Source: JADJGC01 sp964617645 (GTDB taxonomy: Bacteria; Zixibacteria; MSB-5A5; CAIYYT01). From it: a stretch of 64,000 bases of DNA. Made by a program: the position numbers and the translations under genes. How positions within the stretch are numbered: position 1 is the stretch's first letter; each line of letters opens with the position of its first letter. The DNA lies in the NCBI GenBank assembly GCA_964617645.1, contig CAZTYE010000001.1, forward strand, positions 372,001-436,000, written 5' to 3'. The notes below the pieces were generated by a model that made no database searches, was not told the DNA's origin, and saw only the letters and a program-made list of their open reading frames with translations. Positions 54,527 through 63,007 of this stretch are shown here, piece by piece.

Positions 54527-55482
54527 AAAAGCAGTTCCTCCTCCTTTTAATGACTCTTATCCTGGCGCTTCTGATACCGACGCTTTACGCCGATGACGCC
54601 GGAGGTTACGCCGGAGCGTTCCTGCAGCTCAGCGTTCATCCGCGTGCCGCCGGAATGGGCAATGCGTATGCCGCCGTGTCCGACGATCCGTCGGGCGTAT
54701 TTTTCAATCCCGCCGGCGTGGCCAGTCTTCCCAGAATCGGCTTCAGCGGCGGCTATCGCGATATGTCGCTCCAGCGCTCGCTGCAGCACGTAGTAATCTT
54801 GTTTCCGGTTCGCGGTGAGGCGGCGATCGGGTTTTCGGGCGAGATGGCTTCGATGGGAAACGTCATTGGCCGCGACAGTCGCGGGAATGAAACCGGAGAG
54901 CTGAAGAACCTTGATGCTGTCATCTCCCTGGCGTTCGCCCGTCGCTTCTCGCGTTTCGTCAGCATCGGTGGCAACGCGCGCTACTATTACAAGAAGCTGG
55001 AAACGACGAACGCTTATTCCGCCGGATTTGATGTCGGCGCCATGGTGCATCTCGATCAAGAGAGCGTGCTGCCGCCCGACGGCGCGATCGATCTGCTGCG
55101 CTTCGGCGTGGTCGTCAAGAACATCTCAGCCAAGTACCCCTGGAACACCGGAAATTACTGGCCTCTGGGCACCGATGTTAGCGACAAGGTACCGCTGGCG
55201 GTGCGTGCCGGCGCGTCAGTGTTAATGCTCAAGCATCGCCTGCTCATGGCCTTGGATGCCGAGAAGGATGAAGAACGTTCGCTGAAGCTCTTCGTCGGTG
55301 GTGAAGTCAAGATCGTGCCCCAATTGGCGCTGCGCGCCGGAGCCTCAGGCGGTGAGCCGGCGTTTGGCGGCGGCTTCATTTTGCCGATCAATACCCGGAA
55401 GGTGCAGATTGACGTCGCCGTCGAGCAAGCCCCGAATATCGGCGGCTGGGAATCGATCTTCGGTTTCTCGATCGGGCTGTAA
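54523..55482 (+). CDS. PorV/PorQ-family outer-membrane protein
   Basis: A 319-residue protein. The ATG overlaps the propeller stop. Signal peptide, then the family motif GAFLQLSVHPRAAGMGNAYA, VSDDPSGVFFNPAG and barrel strands ending FGFSIGL. It is clearly diverged from the identical pair near 9.4 and 13 kb. Translational coupling to a sorting-domain protein suggests a dedicated partner. Confidence 0.87.
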   Translation: MKKQFLLLLMTLILALLIPTLYADDAGGYAGAFLQLSVHPRAAGMGNAYAAVSDDPSGVFFNPAGVASLPRIGFSGGYRDMSLQRSLQHVVILFPVRGEAAIGFSGEMASMGNVIGRDSRGNETGELKNLDAVISLAFARRFSRFVSIGGNARYYYKKLETTNAYSAGFDVGAMVHLDQESVLPPDGAIDLLRFGVVVKNISAKYPWNTGNYWPLGTDVSDKVPLAVRAGASVLMLKHRLLMALDAEKDEERSLKLFVGGEVKIVPQLALRAGASGGEPAFGGGFILPINTRKVQIDVAVEQAPNIGGWESIFGFSIGL

Positions 55483-55496
55483 ACAGAGGACTGCAA

Positions 55497-56396
55497 TTGA
55501 GACATCGTATGATCGTCGCCGGCGCCCTGATTAGCGGCTTGCTCTTTTCGCAAATTGCCCTGAGCGCCGACCCGGGATCAGTCGGCTTCGCATTTCTCAA
55601 GGTTTCTGCCGGCGCACGAACTGCGGCGATGGGGGATGCGGGAACCGCAGCCGCGACTGGCGTGTCCGGTGTAGGCTTCAATCCCGCCGTTGTCGGCAAT
55701 CTCGCGTCCGGACAAGTGGGTTTGATGCATCATGAGAACATCTTCGATTCGCGTCGCGAATTCCTCGGTGGCGCGACACCGTTGTTTGGCGGCGGGATTG
55801 CTCTAACATTCGATTTTCACAAGATCGGTGATATCGAAGAGCGACAAGGTCCGACGGAAGAACCGATTGGAAGCTTCGATTCGCAGGACTGGGTCACCGG
55901 ACTCACACTCGGATTTCCTTTCGGCCGGCAGTTCAGCGCGGGTGTGACGGCGAAATACGCTGCGGAAAAAATCGAGTCGCGAACCGCCGACGCTTTTCTC
56001 TTCGATGCCGGTTTGCAGTGGCAAGCGTCAGAAATCCTGACCTTCGGCGTAGCCGCGCGGAATGTTGGCGCCAAGCCCAAATTCAATGACGAAGCGATCG
56101 AAATCCCCATGACGCTCGCGGCGGGCGTGGCAACCTCGGTTCGGGGTTTTGTCACCGCGCTCGATGTCTCCGCGCCGAAGGACAGCGATGTTCGCGTGGG
56201 AATCGGCATCGAAAAGCAACTGGCGCAGATGTTTGCGCTGCGCGGCGGTTACAAGACCGGCTACGACGAGGAGAATTTCACTGCCGGCGCCGGATTCACC
56301 AAGTCGATCTGGCAGATCGACTATGCCTTCGTGCCGTTCCAGTCCGGACTCGGTGCGACCCATCGTTTTGCACTCACCATAAATTTCAACAAATAG
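55497..56396 (+). CDS. PorV/PorQ-family outer-membrane protein
   Basis: A 299-residue protein. TTG at 55497 is taken as start because AGAGGA lies six bases upstream; ATG 55509 is the alternative. After the signal peptide come the family motifs GFAFLKVSAGARTAAMGDAG and GVSGVGFNPA. The C-terminus is a typical barrel strand (HRFALTINFNK). It is the second tandem barrel after the propeller gene and differs strongly from the first. Confidence 0.87.
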   Translation: MRHRMIVAGALISGLLFSQIALSADPGSVGFAFLKVSAGARTAAMGDAGTAAATGVSGVGFNPAVVGNLASGQVGLMHHENIFDSRREFLGGATPLFGGGIALTFDFHKIGDIEERQGPTEEPIGSFDSQDWVTGLTLGFPFGRQFSAGVTAKYAAEKIESRTADAFLFDAGLQWQASEILTFGVAARNVGAKPKFNDEAIEIPMTLAAGVATSVRGFVTALDVSAPKDSDVRVGIGIEKQLAQMFALRGGYKTGYDEENFTAGAGFTKSIWQIDYAFVPFQSGLGATHRFALTINFNK

Positions 56397-56405
56397 GGAT
56401 CAATC

Positions 56406-57524
56406 ATGGCCAAGTATCGAATCGCATGGCTGCCCGGCGACGGCGTTGGGGTCGATGTGATGCAGGCAACTCGCGTCGTTCTCGACAGAATGAAATTGGA
56501 TGCCGAATACGTCCATGGCGACATCGGTTGGGAATGCTGGCGTCAGGAAGCTAACCCGCTGCCGGATCGCACTGTGAAGATTCTCAAAGAGACCGACTGT
56601 GCACTTTTCGGTGCGATTACTTCCAAGCCTAAAGAAGAAGCGGAAGCCGAGCTGATACCGTCTTTGCAGGGGAAAAAGCTGGTGTACGCCTCGCCGATCG
56701 TTCGTCTGCGGCAGGAATTCGATTTGCGCACGAATAAGCGCCCGTGCAAGGCCTATCCTGGGAATCCGCTGAACTACAAAGAAGGCGTCGACATCACCGT
56801 CTTCCGCGAGAACACGGAGGACTTGTATGTCGGCGTCGAATTCTATCCGTTGCCGAAGGATCTTTCCGCGATGATGGCGAGTCTGAACAAGAAAATGAAG
56901 CGCTTTGCCGATCTGCCGGCGGAGGATGTCGCGATGTCGTGCCGCCTGATTTCTAAGACGGCCAGCCGCAATATCGTCCGCGATGCCTTCGAAGAGGCAA
57001 AGAAAACGGGCAAGCGAGCGGTGACGGTAGTCGAGAAGCCGAACGTGCTACGCGAGACCTCCGGGCTGTTTACGCGCGAAGCCCGCGCCGTGGCCAAGAA
57101 TTACCCGGGCATAGAGCTGTGGGAAACGAATATCGACGCCATGTGTATGTGGCTGATCAAAAACCCCAACGAGTACTCGGTATTGGTCACCAGCAATATG
57201 TTCGGCGATATCATCTCCGATCTGTGCGCGCAATTGGTCGGCGGATTGGGTTTCGCCTCGTCCGGGAACATCGGCGATAAGTACGCGGTATTTGAGCCGA
57301 CGCACGGTTCGGCGCCGAAGTACGCGGGCCAATTCAAAGTCAACCCGATCGCCACATTGCTCGCCGCCAAGTTGATGCTTGAGTGGCTCGGCGAGACCGC
57401 CGCCGCTAACCGTCTGGAAGGCGCAGTTGCCGAAGTTATCAAGGACGGCAAGGTGCGCACCTACGACATGGGCGGAAAGTCCTCGACAATGGATATGGCG
57501 AATGCCGTAGCTGCCAGGTTGTAG
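56406..57524 (+). CDS. Isocitrate/isopropylmalate dehydrogenase family protein
   Basis: A 372-residue beta-decarboxylating dehydrogenase. Marks: WLPGDGVGVDVM, substrate loop SPIVRLRQEFDLRTNKRP, VFRENTEDLYVGVEF, NMFGDIISDLCAQLVGGLG and EPTHGSAPKYAGQFKVNP. The residues after HGSAP are Lys-Tyr, as in NADP-dependent isocitrate dehydrogenase, where NAD enzymes usually have Asp-Ile. By analogy this suggests NADP-linked isocitrate oxidation, but homoisocitrate or isopropylmalate use is not excluded. An isolated gene followed by a strong terminator. Confidence 0.9.
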   Translation: MAKYRIAWLPGDGVGVDVMQATRVVLDRMKLDAEYVHGDIGWECWRQEANPLPDRTVKILKETDCALFGAITSKPKEEAEAELIPSLQGKKLVYASPIVRLRQEFDLRTNKRPCKAYPGNPLNYKEGVDITVFRENTEDLYVGVEFYPLPKDLSAMMASLNKKMKRFADLPAEDVAMSCRLISKTASRNIVRDAFEEAKKTGKRAVTVVEKPNVLRETSGLFTREARAVAKNYPGIELWETNIDAMCMWLIKNPNEYSVLVTSNMFGDIISDLCAQLVGGLGFASSGNIGDKYAVFEPTHGSAPKYAGQFKVNPIATLLAAKLMLEWLGETAAANRLEGAVAEVIKDGKVRTYDMGGKSSTMDMANAVAARL

Positions 57525-57525
57525 T

Positions 57526-57597
57526 TCTGACCATAGGGCGTGTAATACGGACGATCAGCCGATCGTCCGTTTCTTTGTGATCCCTCTTATGGTCAGA
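57526..57597. terminator. Nested bidirectional terminator
   Basis: Inner stem ACGGACGATC (57547-57556) / GATCGTCCGT (57561-57570) is a perfect 10 bp with an AGCC loop and is followed by TTCTTT. An outer perfect 10-bp stem TCTGACCATA (57526-57535) / TATGGTCAGA (57588-57597) encloses it. It separates the convergent dehydrogenase and YihY genes. Confidence 0.88.
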
Positions 57598-57627
57598 TCG
57601 ATATGTGAGCGGAGATTTCGAAACGGT

Positions 57628-58488
57628 TTACCTTCGCGAATCAAGGTGCGCATGGCCACGCTCGCGGACCGCTTGCAGAAGCGATCCGAATTCGGCGCCA
57701 AAAAGCACCACGAATGCCGAGTAATACACCCAGAACAAGAGTAATGCCAACGAAGTAAACGATCCGTAAATCGTCAACCACTCGCCGAAGTTCTTGACAT
57801 ACGAGTCAAACAGTAGCTTGGCGATCTCCCAGAGTATCCCCGCCAAAAGCGCGCCGAAAAACGCGCTGCGCAGATGGCGCCACCGGCTCGGTAGCAAATA
57901 ATACAGCCAGGTAAACAGCAGGGTTGAGATCAAGATCGGGAATCCGAAAAGAATGACCGGCCCGATAATCGGCGCGTCAAGAATATTCACACGCACGAGC
58001 GGTACGAGATTGTCGGCCAGCGCCTGTAACACGGTGGTGAGCGCCAGCGAGATCAACACAAAGAGCATCATAATCGGGATGCAGATGAAGGCGACAAATC
58101 TCGATTCCCAGAATCCACGACGACCTTTGGTGCGCCAAATGCGGTTCATCGCCTCCTCGGTTACCGCGAAGACGCGCGTCGAGCCCCAAAGCACGCCGAT
58201 CAGTCCGATAAGACCGTAGATTGTTTTGCCCCGCGTTGTGTCGGATATGACTTTCAGCGCTGTCGCTGCGGCTTCGGGAAAGTTCTTTGCGATAAAGCTG
58301 TTGATGTCAACCAAGGCCGCAGAAGAGGATGCCAGAAAAAAACCGAGCAACGACGTTGCCAAAAGCATGAAAGGCAGGAAGGACAGTGCCGCGTAGAACG
58401 CCATCGAAGCGGCGAGGGACGAGATGTTATCGACGACGAACGCGCGGTGAAAAAGTAAGACGGTGAATCGCCAGGCGGTACGGATCAA
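57628..58488 (-). CDS. YihY/BrkB-family membrane protein
   Basis: A 286-residue protein with about six membrane helices. It begins with a FHRAFVVDN...LAASMAFYAALSFLPFMLL pattern and contains RVFAVTEEAMNRIW, typical of the YihY family. Function is not established (once thought RNase BN). Its start overlaps the end of the AI-2E gene by four bases. Confidence 0.9.
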   Translation of the reverse strand: MIRTAWRFTVLLFHRAFVVDNISSLAASMAFYAALSFLPFMLLATSLLGFFLASSSAALVDINSFIAKNFPEAAATALKVISDTTRGKTIYGLIGLIGVLWGSTRVFAVTEEAMNRIWRTKGRRGFWESRFVAFICIPIMMLFVLISLALTTVLQALADNLVPLVRVNILDAPIIGPVILFGFPILISTLLFTWLYYLLPSRWRHLRSAFFGALLAGILWEIAKLLFDSYVKNFGEWLTIYGSFTSLALLLFWVYYSAFVVLFGAEFGSLLQAVRERGHAHLDSRR

Positions 58489-59543
58489 TGATCATCTCCC
58501 GAGAGCAGAATTCCCACCGGCTTGAGCGCATCGATGTTGTCGCATACGACCTTCAGCGCCGCCGTGATCGGTACGGCAAGGATGATGCCGATGGCGCCCC
58601 ACAGCCAGCCCCAGTAGATCGTCGAAATCAACTGCGCCAGCAGGCTGATATTGAGCGACCCCTGCAGCATCTTGGGCATGACAATATTCGATTCGATAAA
58701 CTGCACGACCATGAAAAATCCAAACACGAGCGCTACGGCAAGAAACGAATCGAACTGCACAAAGGCCATGATCATCGGTGGAATCGCTCCGACGTATGCG
58801 CCGATGTAGGGTACAAGATTGAGCATAGCCGCAAGTGGTCCCCAGATATAGGCGTACTTGACGCCGCCGATTAAGAGGCCGAGCGTGAAAACGATCGCCA
58901 GGCCGACCATGGTGACAAAACGCACCCAGATGTACCCGGCGATTCGATCGGAGACCTGGGCGATAATCCCGCTGGTGGCGCGCTCATGCCCGGCGCCGAA
59001 AAGTGTCCGAAACCGGCGGTTGTAAGACGGCTGTTCGATGAGGATGAATAATGTCAGGAGGAATACCAGCACCGATTGACCGACGAAACTCAACACGGAA
59101 CCGATGCCTTTGAAGAGAAACTGAGGGATGCTCGACAGCGATTTGATGTCGATCTTGTTCAGCAGCTCGTCAGCTTCGCCTTTCACCAACTTGTCGAGAA
59201 ACTCCGGCAATTGCGGCATTTTCTCGACGCGCAGTTTTTGAAACTGCTCCCAGTACCCCGGCACGGCGGCGATGAAATCCGTCACTTGTCCGTAGATCAA
59301 GAGCCCGACCAACGACAAAATAATGGTGGCCAGCAGCAGCACGAGCAGTACCGCCGGCAGATGCGGCACTTTCCACTTCTTCAGGCGGGCCACCATCGGC
59401 CATAAAACGTAGGCCAAAGTTATCGCGGTTACCAGTGGCACGAAGATCGATGCCGCAAAATAGCACAGGGCCGTGAGCGCCGCGATCGCCAGCAGCGGTA
59501 TGGCGATTTGGTTCAGGGACAAACTCGCTGAAGTCTTGGTCAT
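58485..59543 (-). CDS. AI-2E family transporter
   Basis: A 352-residue permease with about eight helices, the long loop after the third helix, and the conserved C-terminal stretch LVPYIGAYVGAIPPM, followed by NIVMPKMLQGSLNI. Family members transport diverse substrates including autoinducer-2 and Na+/H+; which applies is unknown. It lies 2 bp after ligA and overlaps YihY. Confidence 0.9.
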   Translation of the reverse strand: MTKTSASLSLNQIAIPLLAIAALTALCYFAASIFVPLVTAITLAYVLWPMVARLKKWKVPHLPAVLLVLLLATIILSLVGLLIYGQVTDFIAAVPGYWEQFQKLRVEKMPQLPEFLDKLVKGEADELLNKIDIKSLSSIPQFLFKGIGSVLSFVGQSVLVFLLTLFILIEQPSYNRRFRTLFGAGHERATSGIIAQVSDRIAGYIWVRFVTMVGLAIVFTLGLLIGGVKYAYIWGPLAAMLNLVPYIGAYVGAIPPMIMAFVQFDSFLAVALVFGFFMVVQFIESNIVMPKMLQGSLNISLLAQLISTIYWGWLWGAIGIILAVPITAALKVVCDNIDALKPVGILLSGDDH

Positions 59544-59545
59544 GA

Positions 59546-61552
59546 CTATTCTCCAATCAGCCTCAGAAATTCAGCCTCCGACAGAGTCGGAATTCCGAGC
59601 TTCTGCGCATCCTGCAGTTTGGATCCGGCATCGGCGCCGACAATGACGAAATCCGTCTTTTTGGAGACGCTCGATGCGACCTTGGCGCCGAGATCGATGA
59701 GTTTTTTCTTCGCCTGATCGCGCGAGTACTTTTCCAAGCCGCCGGTAATCACAAAGGTCTTCTCGGCAAGCGGCTTTGGCCCGGCCGCAACCTCGAATCT
59801 CGGGAGCGCTCCCCACGCCGATTTTAGCTTGGCGAGAATGCTTTGATTTTGCCGGTTGTTGAAGAAATCAAAGATACTGGCGGCGACGATTGGGCCGATT
59901 CCCTCGACGCTGCTGAGGTCCTCGATGGTCGCGTGCGAAAGCGTTTCAATCGACCCGAACTTCTCCGCCAACACGCGCGCGCCGGTCTCGCCGACGTTGT
60001 TGATACCGATCGCCGAGATGAGATGCGGCAGATCGGCGGATTTGCTTCGATCGATCGCGGCGATGATATTGCGCGCCGACTTTTCGCCCATGCGATCGAG
60101 CGCGGCGACCGCGTCGACGCTCAACGCGTAGAGATCAGCCCAGTCGTGGATTAGTTTCTTCTCAAGCAATTGTTCGATGATCTTCGGACCGAGGCCGTCG
60201 ATGTCGACACCGCCTTTCGACGCGAAGTGAATCATCCGCTCGGCGACTTGTGCCGGACACGACAAGTTGGGGCAGCGATGGGCCGCTTCACCTTCGATGC
60301 GGACGACGGAACTCGAGCAGATCGGACAATTTGCCGGCATCTTGAACTTGTGTTCTTTGCCGCTGCGTTTCGCCGTCAGCGGCTTGACAATCTCCGGAAT
60401 GACATCGCCGGCGCGCTGGATAATGACGTGATCCCCGATCCGGATGTCTTTGCGGACGACTTCGTCGTAATTGTGCAGCGTGGCGCGTTTGACTTCGACG
60501 CCGCCGACACGCACTGCTCTGAGGTTCGCGACCGGGGTTAGAGTACCGGTGCGCCCCACCTGTACGACAATGTCTTCAACAATCGTTTCTTCTTGTTGCG
60601 GCGGAAACTTCATCGCAATCGCCCAGCGCGGCGAACGAGAGATCTCGCCGAGTTTCTGTTGCTGACGGAACGAATTGACTTTCACTACCATACCGTCGAT
60701 ATCGTAGTCGAGTCCCGAGCGGCGCTCATTGAGATCGCCGTATCGCTCGGCCACTTTCTTGGCATCGAAGCACAACTGCGCTTCGGGCGTGACTTCAAAT
60801 CCCAACTTGGTCAGCAGGCGAAGCAACTCCCACTGCGTCGCAATGGCGGCGCCGTCGATCCGGCCAATGCCGTGCGCGTAAAAACGAAGCGGTCGCGACG
60901 CCGTGATCGTTGGGTCGAGTTGTCGCACCGATCCGGCGGCGGTGTTGCGCGGATTGGCATAGAGCTCTTCGCCGCGCTCTTCCCGTTCGCGGTTGAGTCT
61001 GGCGAAATCAGCTTTGGTGAGAATGATCTCACCGCGCACTTCGAGGCGAGTAATCGATGCCGACTTGATCTTAAGCGGGATGTTCCTGACAGTGCGGAGG
61101 TTTGCCGTTACGTCTTCACCAGTCGTGCCGTCACCGCGCGTGAGTCCTAAGGCGAAGACACTGCTTTCGTAAACTAACTCGACAGCCAGCCCGTCGAGCT
61201 TCGGCTCGGTCAGATACTCAACGGTCTCCGGATCGCCGGCGAGGACTTCGGAGACGCGACGGTCGAAGTCAAGGAACTCTCCCGGTGTGACGGCCTTATT
61301 GAGCGACAGCATCGGCACGGCACGTTTGACTGACCTGAACGCGCTCGCCGGCGGCGCGCCGACGCGTTGTGTCGGGGAATCCGGGCGTTTGTGTTTGGGA
61401 TGCTCGGTTTCCAGGGCAACAAGCTCGTCAAACAGACGGTCGTACTCGGCGTCAGTGATTTCGGGATCGTCGAGCACGTGGTAACGGTGATTATGGTAGT
61501 TAAGCAGCTCGACGAGATCGTCGATGCGTTTTTTGGCGTCTGCGGCTTTCAT
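59546..61552 (-). CDS. ligA: NAD-dependent DNA ligase LigA
   Basis: A 668-residue protein with all domains: Ia region HNHRYHVLDDPEI, adenylation Lys118 in TEPKLDGLAVEL, OB fold, a four-Cys zinc site (CPICSSSVVRIEG...HRCPNLSCPAQ), helix-hairpin-helix repeats (VDIDGLGPKIIEQL, LSSVEGIGPIVA) and a C-terminal BRCT domain (FVITGGLEKYSRDQA). Seals nicks using NAD+. First gene of a three-gene minus-strand operon. Confidence 0.97.
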   Translation of the reverse strand: MKAADAKKRIDDLVELLNYHNHRYHVLDDPEITDAEYDRLFDELVALETEHPKHKRPDSPTQRVGAPPASAFRSVKRAVPMLSLNKAVTPGEFLDFDRRVSEVLAGDPETVEYLTEPKLDGLAVELVYESSVFALGLTRGDGTTGEDVTANLRTVRNIPLKIKSASITRLEVRGEIILTKADFARLNREREERGEELYANPRNTAAGSVRQLDPTITASRPLRFYAHGIGRIDGAAIATQWELLRLLTKLGFEVTPEAQLCFDAKKVAERYGDLNERRSGLDYDIDGMVVKVNSFRQQQKLGEISRSPRWAIAMKFPPQQEETIVEDIVVQVGRTGTLTPVANLRAVRVGGVEVKRATLHNYDEVVRKDIRIGDHVIIQRAGDVIPEIVKPLTAKRSGKEHKFKMPANCPICSSSVVRIEGEAAHRCPNLSCPAQVAERMIHFASKGGVDIDGLGPKIIEQLLEKKLIHDWADLYALSVDAVAALDRMGEKSARNIIAAIDRSKSADLPHLISAIGINNVGETGARVLAEKFGSIETLSHATIEDLSSVEGIGPIVAASIFDFFNNRQNQSILAKLKSAWGALPRFEVAAGPKPLAEKTFVITGGLEKYSRDQAKKKLIDLGAKVASSVSKKTDFVIVGADAGSKLQDAQKLGIPTLSEAEFLRLIGE

Positions 61553-61739
61553 GATGGAAATCTACGAGTGTTTTATGAGCCTGTCAATCAGGGTTCGCGA
61601 CCGGTGAGCCTCGTTATTGGCTGGCCCGAGGAAAAGACAGAATTGCACGCCGGCGAATGTGGTGCGTTATGTCTATTGACTGGTACAAAGGCTTGACTTA
61701 TGTTTGAATCGCCAAGCCAGATACGAATGGAGGCAGGTT

Positions 61740-62894
61740 ATGTTCGCTGCAAAAGTGCCCGAGTTTTGTGGGATCAATCTATGGCGTCGCTTAGCGCTTC
61801 TCTGCGTAATCATCGGTAGCGCAAGCGCGCTCCATGGGCAATCCAAAGTTGGCTCCGAAGACTCGTGGTTCGGCACGTTTGCCAACTTCTATTCGACGAA
61901 CAATCGCAATGCGGCCGCTCAGGCTTCCGGTGTTAATGGCATCGCATTGGCACGAGGCGCGGACGCCATAGTCATTAATCCGGCAGGACTAAAGTCACCG
62001 ACGGGCACCGAGATCTTTGTCGAGTTCGGCGGGCTGCGCAACGCGCTGGATCCACGCACGTCGGGGAGCATCATCCCCTTCGACCAACCGCTGGCGCGGT
62101 TCAATTCCCTCGGGGTATCGTGGCGGGCCAGTCAGCGCATTTACCTCGGCTTTGCTCTCTCGCATCCAAATCAATATCGCGTGCGATGGGAGCTGACGGA
62201 GACTACTTACGAGTACTTTGTTGGTGCGGAAACATACATCGGCCGCGTTGATGTCGGTGTATGGGAGTTGACCTCCGCGGCGGCATACCGGCTCAGCGAG
62301 GAGCTGGCCGTTGGTGGAGCCGTGGCGCTCCATCACCATCGAGTTGACAGCGACTTTATCGAAGGAAAAAACATCCTCACTTACAAAGCCAGAGCCAATG
62401 CTTTGGCGTTGAGGCTCGGGTGGCTGATTGAATTTCCGTCGTTTTCGTGTGGCTTCTTCGCTCGTAGCGGATTCGATCTTGATCTGAGCTACCGCAATCC
62501 GGACGGCGAAACGGCCTGGCAGACAACAGCGCGGCTTCCCGTCGAAATCGGTGTCGGACTCGACTGGCGCAAGACGATCAGTCTGGAGTACAGCCGCATT
62601 TTCGTTGACGGCGATAAGCAGGACATCAACGTCTTCGGCGGAGGTGTTCGTGCTGCGATGGCGCGAAGCCGGGAGTTCGGCACGCTCAATGCTGCCATTG
62701 GCCTTCGCTATCGCGTACTACCGGACAACTTCCTCATGAATCGGCCTGACCAGACATTCATCAATTGCGGTCTGGAATTGGCAAAAGACGACTACAAAGT
62801 GGCGCTGACCTTGATTAACGGTCATTGGCTAAGCAACGAAGCTGTGCGCGTCTCCGAATTGCTACTATCATTGCGTCGATCTTTCGGCGCCTGA
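61740..62894 (+). CDS. Outer-membrane beta-barrel protein, PorV/FadL-like
   Basis: A 384-residue protein. ATG 61740 is preferred over 61704 because GGAGG lies close upstream and a signal peptide follows (LALLCVIIGSASALHGQS). The motif GVNGIALARGADAIVINPAGL is that of FadL/PorV-type barrels, followed by alternating strands. It differs from the other PorV-like proteins here by lacking the initial GxG turn. Ligand unknown. Monocistronic; TTGACT upstream has no clear -10. Confidence 0.78.
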   Translation: MFAAKVPEFCGINLWRRLALLCVIIGSASALHGQSKVGSEDSWFGTFANFYSTNNRNAAAQASGVNGIALARGADAIVINPAGLKSPTGTEIFVEFGGLRNALDPRTSGSIIPFDQPLARFNSLGVSWRASQRIYLGFALSHPNQYRVRWELTETTYEYFVGAETYIGRVDVGVWELTSAAAYRLSEELAVGGAVALHHHRVDSDFIEGKNILTYKARANALALRLGWLIEFPSFSCGFFARSGFDLDLSYRNPDGETAWQTTARLPVEIGVGLDWRKTISLEYSRIFVDGDKQDINVFGGGVRAAMARSREFGTLNAAIGLRYRVLPDNFLMNRPDQTFINCGLELAKDDYKVALTLINGHWLSNEAVRVSELLLSLRRSFGA

Positions 62895-63007
62895 GCCGAC
62901 TCGAGACAAGAATCACGCCGTCACCCGCTCAGATTCGGTTTCGTGCGTCGGCGGCGTTGTGGTTTAGTTCTTGTTGACACGTCCGCGACAATCACGTCAT
63001 TGCGGAC

